The notes under the pieces: model-generated | Database searches by the model: none | The model's input: only the letters and a program-made list of their open reading frames with translations | What the model was told of the DNA's origin: nothing | Source of the DNA: Oscillospiraceae bacterium | Lineage (GTDB): Bacteria; Bacillota; Clostridia; Oscillospirales; Oscillospiraceae | Direction: 5' to 3' | Assembly: GCA_021769865.1 (NCBI GenBank) | Contig: JAETSB010000002.1 | Coordinates: 1-64,000 of the forward strand | DNA: 64,000 bases | Program-made: the position numbers and the translations under genes | Shown here: positions 52,705 through 59,960 of the stretch, in pieces | Position numbering within the stretch: position 1 is the first letter of the stretch | How the letters are laid out: every line of letters starts with the position of its first letter

Positions 52705-52733
52705 ATCGTACCACAGGATGCTTCTTTTTTCAA
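52705..52733 (-). promoter_or_regulatory. Promoter of the TRAP-TAXI operon
   Basis: Minus strand: TTGAAA (52733-52728), 17-nt spacer, TACGAT (52710-52705). A second possible promoter (TTGCAA, 16-nt spacer, TAAAAT) lies further upstream near 52745-52770. Confidence 0.6.
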
Positions 52734-52892
52734 GGGGACATTTTAGCATAGTAAATAATTTTTGCAAGTTACCATGAATATACTTGCATGAAAAGGCGTT
52801 TTTGTGAAAGTTTTCGAGCCAGTTCCTGCAGGGACGGAGAATCTGCACAAAGCCGATGCGTTTCAGAAGAGGGCAGTTGTGCAAAAAATATA

Positions 52893-52915
52893 GGCCGCCC
52901 TTATAAAGGGCGGCC
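52893..52915 (-). terminator. Terminator of the CBS gene
   Basis: Perfect 10-bp stem GGCCGCCCTT / AAGGGCGGCC, ATA loop, then TATATTTTTT on the minus strand. Confidence 0.85.
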
Positions 52916-52928
52916 TGCTGCAAGCCGG

Positions 52929-53363
52929 TCACACGATTTTTCGGAGGGCCGGTGCGGACTCCTTTTCCTCGGCAAGGCAGCGGATGATATCCTGGCGGGT
53001 GACGATGCCGATGAAGCTGTTCAGATCGTCCACCACAGGAACGAAGTTGTGGCGGACAATGGCGTCCAGCAGCTCGTCCACGGAGGCGGTGATGCGGACG
53101 GAGGGGTTCTCCCGGAGGATATCCCGAACATGGAGCCGTTCCAGCTCTTTTAAGGAGCAGGGACAGGGGGAGACCTCGTCCGGCAGGAGCCGCCAGAGGA
53201 AATCCCCCTCGCTGACGGTGCCCACATATTGGCCCTTGCGGTTGATGACGGGGACGGCGCTGCGGCCGTGGTGCCGGAGCTTCTCCAGACCCTGCCGCAT
53301 GGTGTTGTCGTCGTACAGGTAAGCGACGCGGTGCTTCGGCGTCAGAAGATAAGCGATATTCAC
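52929..53363 (-). CDS. CBS-domain-pair protein
   Basis: A 144-aa protein made of two CBS motifs (residues about 10-60: HHGRSAVPVINRKGQYVGTV; and about 80-135: RHNFVPVVDDLNSFIGIVTR). Such stand-alone Bateman modules bind adenine nucleotides (AMP, ATP, c-di-AMP) and switch a partner. Start GTG 53363 has a modest GAGG site. The partner is not evident; the gene is a single unit with its own terminator, upstream of the TRAP operon on the same strand. Confidence 0.88.
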   Translation of the reverse strand: MNIAYLLTPKHRVAYLYDDNTMRQGLEKLRHHGRSAVPVINRKGQYVGTVSEGDFLWRLLPDEVSPCPCSLKELERLHVRDILRENPSVRITASVDELLDAIVRHNFVPVVDDLNSFIGIVTRQDIIRCLAEEKESAPALRKIV

Positions 53364-53596
53364 AATGATGCCTCATTTCTGGTGGGCAGGCAGGCGGGCC
53401 TGCCTGGGTCATAGTGGGGTCGGATACATATCTATAATATACAGGAAGGGCTTGGGAAAATGGTGAACAGTTTATGAAATCTGCCCAGAAATTCTGCCGT
53501 GGGCCAGGAGGCTTTGGGGCGCAAAGGGTTGACGGGGCGGGGAGCTGCCGGGAGGTGGAAAAATCAGGGAGTTCCATCTCTTGGCAAAAAACGGAA

Positions 53597-53622
53597 CAGG
53601 GCCAGCCGGAAGGCTGGCCCTG
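53597..53622. terminator. Intrinsic terminator, best on the minus strand
   Basis: CAGGGCCAGCC-GGAA-GGCTGGCCCTG; TTTTTT follows on the minus strand. No protein gene ends here, so it fits the candidate small RNA. Confidence 0.75.
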
Positions 53623-53662
53623 AACCTTATTGTTTGGAAGATTGGATGAAAAGAAGTTTTGT

Positions 53663-53675
53663 CTCTTGCAAGTAT
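53663..53675. repeat. 13-bp motif CTCTTGCAAGTAT, copy 2
   Basis: Identical to 52686-52698; lies within the candidate small RNA. Confidence 0.6.
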
Positions 53676-53804
53676 TAAGATACAGGAGAGTTGTTAAGGA
53701 AACCAGCGTCAATTGTTACAAAAGTCTTAAATCTTATGTCAACCATTTTTTTCGCGCAAGTCGGCAGAAGATGGAAGGAAATCTCCTGGAACTGTCCTTC
53801 CGGC

Positions 53805-53844
53805 ATGCCGCCCGCCGGCGGGAGACGTTTTATGCCCGCGGCAT
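53805..53844. repeat. Nested GC-rich hairpin
   Basis: Outer stem ATGCCGC / GCGGCAT encloses the perfect palindrome CCCGCCGGCGGG (53811-53822). Function unknown. Confidence 0.45.
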
Positions 53845-53969
53845 CTGCAGGGTGCAAGCCTTGTTTGAAGAATGCCAAAACGCCGCCCCGGGATGTTCCT
53901 CAGCAGTTTGTATGATATAAGTTTTATAATCCTACCGACGCATATTATAAGACTTGAGAGGTGTCCATC

Positions 53970-54677
53970 ATGCCAAACACACAGTATATGTCTCAGCCCC
54001 TGACGGACTGGTCTTCCGAAATCAGCGCGCCCCAGCCCGCCGCTCACGCGCAGACCACCACGTCTACCACTACCACCACCACCGCTTCCGCCTCATCGGG
54101 ATGCCGCGGGAACTCCGCCCCCGTCACAACTACCACCACCAATACCAGCGCCTCGACGGCACAACAGCCTCAATACGCCCCCGCTCCAGCGATGCAGCGG
54201 CCTCAGCCTGCCGCCGCCCCGGCTCAGACCCAATCTGCTTCCGCCCCGGCGGCGCAGTCCCGGCCCGTGCCCACGGGCGGCGTTCCCGCCGCCCGCAACG
54301 AATTCCAGGGCAGCAGCGGGACCCTGGATCTGGAGACGCATCAGCCCATTGAGGTCATCGAGGCCCCTACCAGCATGAACGAGGCCTTTTTAGGCTCCAT
54401 GAAGTCGCTGCTGCTGCGGAACCGGGGCAGCTTTGTGACCGCTACCTTCCTCATCGGCACCCAGGGAACCTCCACCTGGGAGGGCATCCTGCACGACGTT
54501 GGAAACGACCACATCATCATCTTCCAGCCGGGCCGTCAGCGCTATATCGCCTGCGATATTTACGCGCTGAAATACATTGAGTTTTACGACACCAGAGAGC
54601 GGGACGCCTGCGCCCAGCTTCTCCGGCAGAGCGGCCTGAACAGCGACATGAACCGTGGGATGAACAACTTCTATTAA
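53970..54677 (+). CDS. GerQ-like spore coat protein
   Basis: A 235-aa protein in two parts. Residues 1 to about 115 are low-complexity (Thr/Ser/Ala/Gln/Pro). The C-terminal domain reads LLLRNRGSFVTATFLIGTQG ... WEGILHDVGNDHIIIFQPGR ... RYIACDIYALKYIEFYD, which follows the pattern of the Bacillus coat protein GerQ (YwdL), a transglutaminase-cross-linked inner-coat protein needed for CwlJ localisation. Gln/Lys content suits cross-linking. GAGGTG sets ATG 53970. A -10-like CATATTAT upstream would fit a mother-cell sigma but is unproven. Confidence 0.65.
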   Translation: MPNTQYMSQPLTDWSSEISAPQPAAHAQTTTSTTTTTTASASSGCRGNSAPVTTTTTNTSASTAQQPQYAPAPAMQRPQPAAAPAQTQSASAPAAQSRPVPTGGVPAARNEFQGSSGTLDLETHQPIEVIEAPTSMNEAFLGSMKSLLLRNRGSFVTATFLIGTQGTSTWEGILHDVGNDHIIIFQPGRQRYIACDIYALKYIEFYDTRERDACAQLLRQSGLNSDMNRGMNNFY

Positions 54678-54692
54678 GCGCGGCACACGTGA

Positions 54693-54725
54693 AAGAGCGG
54701 AGACCTCAAAGAGGTCTCCGCTCTT
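54693..54725. terminator. Terminator of the coat-protein gene
   Basis: 15-bp perfect stem AAGAGCGGAGACCTC-AAA-GAGGTCTCCGCTCTT. The inner 12 bp and loop match the terminator at 55720 read on the other strand. Confidence 0.88.
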
Positions 54726-54740
54726 CAAATGTCCAAGGCA

Positions 54741-55100
54741 CTATTTTGCTTTACTGCCAAAGAAATACCCCAAAATCGTTGTCGCTACGATCTTGCAAAC
54801 CTCAAAGGCACTCGTCAAAAGGGGAGAATCCACATGCCATATGGCGTCGGCCGCCGCCGCGACCGCCATTGCCACGAGACACCCATACAAGATGTGCTTC
54901 CCTGTCGTATTTTTGAAGTTGTCTACCTCGTGGGAGTGCTTTTGATCGTTCAGCTGAATCAAGTCCGGGATGCTCTGAGGGGAAGCCGTCCCGTCTCCCC
55001 CGGGGATACGGCCCGCGGGAAAGGGGCGGTCCTCCTCCTCGGTGATCTCCGGCTTCTGACTTTCTTTTTCAGGTGTGCAGATATTTTGTATAGGAATCAT
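54741..55100 (-). CDS. Small two-helix membrane protein, putative toxin paired with Panacea antitoxin
   Basis: A 119-aa protein: a charged, unstructured N-terminus (KESQKPEITEEEDRP) and two C-terminal hydrophobic helices (about 70-91 and 95-114), ending FFGSKAK. The start ATG 55100 lies inside the 3' end of the Panacea-domain gene (32-nt overlap), so translation is coupled; the SD-like GGAAGAGG touches the start, so the exact start is uncertain. Small membrane proteins are one known class of toxin neutralised by Panacea proteins. No homologue recognised; toxin role is inference from pairing. Confidence 0.55.
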   Translation of the reverse strand: MIPIQNICTPEKESQKPEITEEEDRPFPAGRIPGGDGTASPQSIPDLIQLNDQKHSHEVDNFKNTTGKHILYGCLVAMAVAAAADAIWHVDSPLLTSAFEVCKIVATTILGYFFGSKAK

Positions 55101-55539
55101 CCTCTTCCATAGCCGCCTTTGAAATCTGGGGCTCTTGCTGGACAAACGCCTGAGACCAGCCGGAACCGTTTTCGTGGGTGATCCTCGACAGCTGAATTCC
55201 ATCCATATGCTTGAATGTATTCCAGATACGGTCCATCGCCCGTTTTAAAGGGGGAGACGAATCTTCATTATACGCGAAGGAATTCCCCTCCGCATCCTGC
55301 GCATATTTGGTGATCTTGCTGCCGCCGAAGGATTGAAATTCATAGTAGACGGAAGGAAGCACCGGTCCGTACTGCCAAACGCAGAAATCCTCTGACAGCA
55401 TAGGGGTATTGGTCTCCTTGACATATTCACAGCTCACAAAGTAAAGGAGCTTCTGGAGTTTCATGGGGGTAACATGGATATTTTCCTTAAAAGCGCGCTG
55501 CAAGATATTGTTGCATGCCACGGTTGGAGATAGAGCCAT
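55069..55539 (-). CDS. Panacea-domain (DUF4065/SocA-like) protein, putative antitoxin
   Basis: A 156-aa protein with the DUF4065 signature: NNILQRAFKENIHVTPMKLQ then KLLYFVSCEYVKET (the MKLQKLLYF core), FCVWQYGPVLPSVYYEFQSF and the later GSGWSQAF segment. Panacea domains act as versatile antitoxin neutralisation domains in PanAT systems and as the SocA protease adaptor. GGAGGGATT precedes the ATG. It overlaps the downstream membrane-protein gene. The pair is an insertion between the coat-protein gene and rpsI, bounded by near-identical terminators. Confidence 0.85.
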   Translation of the reverse strand: MALSPTVACNNILQRAFKENIHVTPMKLQKLLYFVSCEYVKETNTPMLSEDFCVWQYGPVLPSVYYEFQSFGGSKITKYAQDAEGNSFAYNEDSSPPLKRAMDRIWNTFKHMDGIQLSRITHENGSGWSQAFVQQEPQISKAAMEEDDSYTKYLHT

Positions 55540-55719
55540 TAAAATCCCTCCTCTCTGGTATTATTATATTTCCATCCAAGGAAAAAGTCAAGAGAACATA
55601 GTAGAATGTTTGTTCTATTTATGTCACTACAGTCCGCCCGGCAGGACCAAGACGCACGGGGACATGCACCCGGCCTAACAGCGGCAAAAACAATTTCTAT
55701 TATGGGCAGTCTCACGAAA

Positions 55720-55752
55720 AAAAGCGGAGACCTCTTTGAGGTCTCCGCTTTT
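55720..55752 (-). terminator. Terminator of rplM-rpsI
   Basis: 15-bp stem AAAAGCGGAGACCTC / GAGGTCTCCGCTTTT with TTT loop and an eight-T tail on the minus strand. Confidence 0.9.
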
Positions 55753-55769
55753 GAATCAACAGGGTAAAC

Positions 55770-56174
55770 TCAGCGCTTGCTGAACTGGGGCGCGCGACGA
55801 GCGGCCTTGAGGCCGTACTTCTTGCGCTCCTTCATCCGAGGATCACGGGTCAGGAACCCGGCCTTCTTCAGGATGGGGCGGTTGTCCTCGCTGGCCAGCA
55901 GCAGGGCCCGAGCGATGCCGTGGCGCAGGGCGCCGGCCTGGCCGGTGACGCCGCCGCCGGAGACGGTAGCCACAATGTCCATCTTCCCGGTGTTGCCGGT
56001 GGCCTCCAGAGGCTGGCGGACGACCATTTTCAGAGTCTCCAGGCCGAAGTAATCGTCGATGTCCCGGCCGTTGATAGTGATGCTCCCGGTGCCGCCGGGG
56101 AACAGGTGGACGCGGGCGACGGAGGACTTCCGGCGTCCGGTACCGTACAGATAGGGCTTCTTAGACTGATACAT
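55770..56174 (-). CDS. rpsI: 30S ribosomal protein uS9
   Basis: A 134-aa ribosomal protein: [20 protein letters not shown] start and the highly conserved C-terminal [17 protein letters not shown] tail that reaches the P-site tRNA. It lies 14 nt after rplM in the universal rplM-rpsI operon. AGGAGG precedes the ATG. Confidence 0.98.
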   Translation of the reverse strand: MYQSKKPYLYGTGRRKSSVARVHLFPGGTGSITINGRDIDDYFGLETLKMVVRQPLEATGNTGKMDIVATVSGGGVTGQAGALRHGIARALLLASEDNRPILKKAGFLTRDPRMKERKKYGLKAARRAPQFSKR

Positions 56175-56188
56175 ACGCTTCCTCCTCC

Positions 56189-56620
56189 TTATTCAGCGTC
56201 CAGGGCGATGGGCTTCTGGGCCTGCTGCTTGTGCTCCGCGCCGGCGTAAATGTGCAGGCGCTTCAGGGAATCCTTGGCGACGGTGTTCTTGGGCAGCATG
56301 CCGCGGACGGCCACCCGCATGGCCACCTCGGGCTTCTCCTGCATCAGAATGCGGTAGGGGGTCTCCTTGAGGCCGCCCACCCAGCCGGAGTGGGTGCGGT
56401 AGATCTTCTGCTCGCCCTTCTTGCCGGTGAGGACCGCCTTCCCCGCGTTGATGATGATGACGTTGTCGCCGCAGTCGGCGTGGGGGGTGAAGGTGGTCTT
56501 GTTCTTGCCGCGCAGCAGATCGGCGGCCCGGACGGCGGTCTTGCCCAGGGGCTTTCCGGCGGCGTCCAGGATGTACCACTTGCGCTCAATGTTGGCCTTG
56601 TTTGCCATAAAAGTGGACAT
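56189..56620 (-). CDS. rplM: 50S ribosomal protein uL13
   Basis: A 143-aa ribosomal protein: [20 protein letters not shown] start, [13 protein letters not shown] and the [20 protein letters not shown] signature. ATG 56620 is set by GGAGGAACG. Its short 5' leader may be the L13-binding autoregulatory element known in Firmicutes. Confidence 0.98.
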   Translation of the reverse strand: MSTFMANKANIERKWYILDAAGKPLGKTAVRAADLLRGKNKTTFTPHADCGDNVIIINAGKAVLTGKKGEQKIYRTHSGWVGGLKETPYRILMQEKPEVAMRVAVRGMLPKNTVAKDSLKRLHIYAGAEHKQQAQKPIALDAE

Positions 56621-56690
56621 GGTCGTTCCTCCATCAGTATAGTTTCCAAACTTGGTTGAACAAAGTAAAAACTCTTTACAGAGCAAGGTT
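56621..56690 (-). promoter_or_regulatory. Candidate L13 leader
   Basis: The rplM mRNA leader of about 65 nt folds into a CTCT-GTAA-AGAG hairpin and a possible CCTTG...CAAG stem. Position and length match the Firmicute L13 leader, by which L13 represses its own operon. Not verified by covariance. Confidence 0.4.
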
Positions 56691-56691
56691 A

Positions 56692-56720
56692 TTTATACCA
56701 TGGCTCTCCGGCAATGTCAA
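56692..56720 (-). promoter_or_regulatory. rplM-rpsI promoter
   Basis: Minus strand: perfect TTGACA (56720-56715), 17-nt spacer, TATAAA (56697-56692). Confidence 0.85.
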
Positions 56721-56856
56721 CAGAATTTTTAAACGACGGCGAATATCCTGCCGTTTTCTCTGCTTTTCTTTTATTAGCTCTCAAATGCTAAAGTTCTATT
56801 TTAAATTGCGGCGGATAAAAAAGGACCGGCCCCAGGGACCGGCCCTTATGTATCCC

Positions 56857-57120
56857 CTACAGCACCCACTGCACCAGCAGAAGCAGGACAAAGCCCGGAA
56901 GCCCCAGGACTCCGATCACCAGGGCGTTCCAGACGTTGACCCCCAGGGCGATGCCCGTCACGGCGGCGGTGGCGTTCACCGCCCAGAGGGCCAGGAAGCC
57001 CAACAGGGTATTTGCCAGCACCTTCACCGCCAGCTTCAGCGGCGCGCTGAACACCCGCAGCAGGGCGATGAGGAAAAACCCTGCCAGCAGGGCGGCGATG
57101 ATCTTCTGGTTCAGGTCCAT
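56857..57120 (-). CDS. bofA: BofA-family pro-sigmaK processing inhibitor
   Basis: An 87-aa membrane protein with the BofA pattern: SAPLKLAVKVLANTLLGFLA, then VTGIALGVNVWNALVIGVLG and LPGFVLLLLVQWVL. In Bacillus BofA holds the SpoIVFB protease inactive until the forespore signals; in clostridia the family is kept although the circuit varies. The ATG at 57120 overlaps the YaaL-like gene end by 10 nt. The yaaL-bofA neighbourhood is the same as in Bacillus. Confidence 0.9.
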   Translation of the reverse strand: MDLNQKIIAALLAGFFLIALLRVFSAPLKLAVKVLANTLLGFLALWAVNATAAVTGIALGVNVWNALVIGVLGLPGFVLLLLVQWVL

Positions 57121-57374
57121 ACCGCGTCGCCCTCCAGGCGGGGCAGGGCGGCAAAGCTCTCCGGGCTCCGCTCCTTAATTGCCCGGATCAGGTAATTGCA
57201 CCGGGCCTTTTCCGCCTTGATCTGATAGATGCAGGATTCCACCAGCTCCGGGTCCACCGCCTGGTCGAACCGCCGGTAAGCCAGGGACAGGTCCCCCTTG
57301 GCGCTCTGCAGTTCCTCTTTCAGCGCCAACAGTTCCGGGTCCTGCCGGTTTTTTTTGAAGAAAGTGGTTTTCAT
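57111..57374 (-). CDS. yaaL: YaaL-like protein (DUF2508)
   Basis: An 87-aa, highly charged, helical protein (KEELQSAKGDLSLAYRRFDQ, then DPELVESCIYQIKAEKARCN) typical of YaaL, which precedes bofA in Bacillus. Function unknown. CAGGAGGG sets ATG 57374; the longer frame starts in the intergenic region. Divergent from tadA. Confidence 0.85.
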   Translation of the reverse strand: MKTTFFKKNRQDPELLALKEELQSAKGDLSLAYRRFDQAVDPELVESCIYQIKAEKARCNYLIRAIKERSPESFAALPRLEGDAVWT

Positions 57375-57456
57375 AGCGTTGTCCCTCCTGTATAATACCT
57401 TATATGATATGGTGATTTTGGACAAATATGCCAGCTTTCATACAGGAGGGACCCCC

Positions 57457-57909
57457 ATGCAGGAAGATTTTATGAGAGAAGCTCTGGCCTTGGCCCGGGA
57501 GGCCGCCGCCGCCGGGGAGGTCCCCGTGGGCTGCGTCATTGTCCGGGAAGGCGTGGTGGTGGGCCGGGGGCGGAACCGCCGGGAGGAAACGCACTCCGCC
57601 GCCTCCCACGCCGAGATGGAGGCCATCGCCCAGGCCAACCGGGTCCTGGAGTCCTGGCGGCTGGAGGACTGTGAGCTCTACGTCACCCTGGAGCCCTGTC
57701 CCATGTGCGCCGGGGCGATTTTGAACGCCCGCATCCGCCGGGTCTGGTTCGGGGCCCGGGACCGCTGCTTCGGAGCCTGCGGCGGCGTGACCAATCTCTT
57801 TATGGAGCGCTTCCCCCATCCCCCCGCCCTGGTGGGCGGCGTGCTGGAAGGAGAGTGCCGGGAGGTCCTCTCCGGCTTTTTTTCCGGCTTGCGTGAGAGA
57901 GACGGTTGA
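57457..57909 (+). CDS. tadA: tRNA-specific adenosine deaminase
   Basis: A 150-aa zinc enzyme that converts A34 to inosine in tRNA-Arg(ACG). His51-Ala-Glu53 (SHAEMEAI) and Pro-Cys81-x-x-Cys84 (EPCPMCAGA) form the catalytic site. ATG 57457 follows CAGGAGGG. In many Firmicutes tadA is followed by the SRP RNA and dnaX; here a small minus-strand gene and an integrated element follow instead, so the usual order is broken. Confidence 0.95.
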   Translation: MQEDFMREALALAREAAAAGEVPVGCVIVREGVVVGRGRNRREETHSAASHAEMEAIAQANRVLESWRLEDCELYVTLEPCPMCAGAILNARIRRVWFGARDRCFGACGGVTNLFMERFPHPPALVGGVLEGECREVLSGFFSGLRERDG

Positions 57910-57968
57910 CGAGGGAGGAAGGCGATTTTCAAAGAGACTGCATTGACAAGCCCCCGGCGGATACTGTG

Positions 57969-58097
57969 TTATGTATGTTGGGATGGCCGGGCCTCCTCCG
58001 GCGCCTCTTTGGTGATGACGACATCCGCCTGGAGGCCCTCCATGGCGAGCCTCCGCTCGTAGAGAAACCGCAGGGCCTTCTCGAACGGGTCTTCCAT
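57969..58097 (-). CDS. Uncharacterised 42-aa protein
   Basis: A short frame starting at ATG 58097 with AGGAGGG at ideal distance. The peptide (MEDPFEKALRFLYERRLAME, then GLQADVVITKEAPEEA) is acidic with one amphipathic helix. No family recognised. It is convergent with tadA and divergent from the element gene at 58305. Confidence 0.5.
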   Translation of the reverse strand: MEDPFEKALRFLYERRLAMEGLQADVVITKEAPEEARPSQHT

Positions 58098-58181
58098 AAG
58101 CATCCCTCCTGAGGCCATTCTATGCCCTGGCGGCGAAAAGATACGGCGGGATTTTCGCCCGCCCGGGCTGCCAGGTATGGC

Positions 58182-58210
58182 TTGCCGGAGTTGTATAAAT
58201 ATGGTAAACT
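58182..58210 (+). promoter_or_regulatory. Promoter of the element's first gene
   Basis: TTGCCG, 17-nt spacer, TAAACT (58205-58210), followed by a leader with the GCCGGC...GCCGGC hairpin (58260-58278). Confidence 0.6.
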
Positions 58211-58304
58211 ATGTTTGGTTGAGGACTGCGTCCTGCTGCGAAATCGGCGTTTAATTGCCGCCGGCAGGCTTTGCCGGCTGGCTGATGAGAGAAGGAGGAG
58301 AACG

Positions 58305-59906
58305 ATGATGCCGGATATGATCACGATTTCGTTTTTTCAGGCGTTCAGCGCAGACGGCCGCCGGCTTTTTGAAGACGTGCGGCGGGCTTTGGAGGGCCGC
58401 ACGTTGAGAGGGCTTCCGGTGAAGCTCATCGAGGAAAAAGAGTACAAAATGGAGGCGGCGATGCGGGCCTGTATGGAGTCCGACGCAGTGATTTTCGACG
58501 GCTCGATTGAGGATGAGGAGAACCGGCAGTACTGCGCCGCCATTGAGCTGATGAAACAGCTGGACTACGTTTTGGTTGTCTCCAGGACGGAGCTCCCCTT
58601 CAATTTCGAGGGGATGCGCAAGGGCGGCGCGCCTCAGCTCATCATGACGAGCACGACGGAGTACGGTTATGAAAAGAGCAACCGGGAAATCCTGGATTGG
58701 ATTCTCGGCGTATTGTCCGATTCCAATTTGGAACTGCCCCGGAAGGACAAGTCAGATTTTCTCGAGGGCGGATTTCAAGCGGGCTTGGAGCCGATCGGGC
58801 GGATCGAGAGCCGCCTGACGGCGGCGTCGAAGGCCCGGATGACGGACCGGTCCGACGCATTTGTCAGCTACCTGAGCAAATACTCCAAGGAATATAGAGG
58901 GGAACGCACCGGACTGCCGTTTGTAGAGACGCTTTTTGAAACCATTGCGCAGACCTGCAGGGAGAAAAAGGGCGCGCGGTTCAGGGCGGCGGCCCAGGCC
59001 AGGCAGACGACGCCCGCGGAAATTCTGTATTTTCCGCCCGGGAAAATTTCCCTGGAGTTTATGACGGGGCAGCGCCGGTTTGAGATCGTGAGCGTCACGG
59101 AATCCTATATTGAACGTTGCGGCAGCTTTTGGATCTACGAGACGGAAAACTATGCTTCCTCCTGGTGGGCCTATGGAGAACGGCTTTCTCTCTCCTACAT
59201 GTTCTATCAGGATATGAGCAAATGCCCCGACATCTATGTGGCGAAGCCGGTGAAGGGCCCGCGGGGAAACTGGGAGTTCGAGGTGACGGGCTTCTTGACG
59301 CCGGAAGAGAAGGAGGCGTTCCTGCCCCGCCTTACCGAATATGAGAAAAGGGAGCTCTCCCGCATCCATATCAATTCCGAGCCCAATAAGGTGGCCTATG
59401 AGAACATCCGGGATGTGCGGAAGCTGGGCAGGACGCCGGACGCTCTTCTCAGAATAAGGCAGGCGCTGACGGTCAGCGCCGTTGAATGGATGGCCCCCAT
59501 GATGGGCCTGAGCGAAGAGGAGCAGCAGGGGTATTTGGATGGGCTGCGGGACTTCGACCGCTTTAAGGAAAGCGCCCATTCTTTCGTCTATACGAGGGAG
59601 TTTTGGGAAGACCATATCGTGGAGTGCCCGGACTGCAAGTCCAGGGCCGGCGGCGGGCTGACTCCGGAGGCGTTTATGCACTTTAAGGGCGGCGGCTTCC
59701 GGGCGGTTTCTTCCTCACAGTATCAGTCCGTTATGCGGGAGCTGCGGAAAAAGCCGAATGGAACGGACATTTTGCTGTCCTGCGGCCATACGGTTTCCGT
59801 CCGCCGGAGCGGGACCTATTACCGCTGGTGGCCAATGAAGTTCAACAAGGCCACCGGGCCCCACGGCAGGCCGATTGAGCGCATTGATTTTGCGGAGTTT
59901 TGCTGA
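58305..59906 (+). CDS. Unknown protein, possible TIR-like effector, on recombinase element
   Basis: A 533-aa soluble protein not matched to a known family. Residues 5-135 look like a Rossmann-type alpha/beta domain (MITISFFQAFSADG ... ACMESDAVIFDGSI ... LDYVLVVSR). Residues 184-300 have TIR-like features: SDAFVSYLSK at the start, and CGSFWIYETENYASSWWAYG followed by Glu292, which recalls the S-x-W-x3-E catalytic region of TIR NADases. The C-terminal part has Cys pairs (CPDC 441-444; CGH 493-495) that may bind zinc. GAAGGAGG sets ATG 58305. It lies 54 nt upstream of a serine recombinase. A defence role is a hypothesis only. Confidence 0.5.
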   Translation: MMPDMITISFFQAFSADGRRLFEDVRRALEGRTLRGLPVKLIEEKEYKMEAAMRACMESDAVIFDGSIEDEENRQYCAAIELMKQLDYVLVVSRTELPFNFEGMRKGGAPQLIMTSTTEYGYEKSNREILDWILGVLSDSNLELPRKDKSDFLEGGFQAGLEPIGRIESRLTAASKARMTDRSDAFVSYLSKYSKEYRGERTGLPFVETLFETIAQTCREKKGARFRAAAQARQTTPAEILYFPPGKISLEFMTGQRRFEIVSVTESYIERCGSFWIYETENYASSWWAYGERLSLSYMFYQDMSKCPDIYVAKPVKGPRGNWEFEVTGFLTPEEKEAFLPRLTEYEKRELSRIHINSEPNKVAYENIRDVRKLGRTPDALLRIRQALTVSAVEWMAPMMGLSEEEQQGYLDGLRDFDRFKESAHSFVYTREFWEDHIVECPDCKSRAGGGLTPEAFMHFKGGGFRAVSSSQYQSVMRELRKKPNGTDILLSCGHTVSVRRSGTYYRWWPMKFNKATGPHGRPIERIDFAEFC

Positions 59907-59960
59907 CCGCGCGCATAGCCGCGCGGCTCATCCGGGTTTGCACGGCGGAAGGGGGAGCCT

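Larger units (their letters stand above)
53590..53706 (-). ncRNA. Candidate small RNA
   Basis: Minus-strand promoter TTGACA (53742-53737), 18-nt spacer, TAACAA (53718-53713), then about 115 nt ending in an 11-bp stem (CAGGGCCAGCC arm, 53597-53622) followed by six T. No start codon with an SD inside. It contains ATACTTGCAAGAG, which is also at the 5' end of the TAXI mRNA. Confidence 0.4.
53364..53969. other. 600-nt intergenic region without a protein gene
   Basis: Contains a possible minus-strand small RNA with promoter and terminator (53590-53742), a GC-rich nested hairpin (53805-53844) and an AT-rich leader before the coat-protein gene. Short open frames here lack ribosome-binding sites. 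Confidence 0.5.

Noticed and set aside
53800..53900. 6S RNA, tmRNA, RNase P RNA or cobalamin riboswitch in the GC-rich intergenic stretch
   Set aside because: None of the invariant core sequences of these RNAs could be seen; only a nested palindrome remains.
57910..58300. SRP RNA gene expected downstream of tadA, and a left attachment site of the element
   Set aside because: I looked for the SRP RNA apical motif and for a copy of the 61300-61345 sequence; neither is visible by eye. The left boundary stays open.
58122..58304. N-terminal extension of the 533-aa element protein
   Set aside because: It would include the promoter and leader hairpin; the ATG at 58305 has a strong SD.
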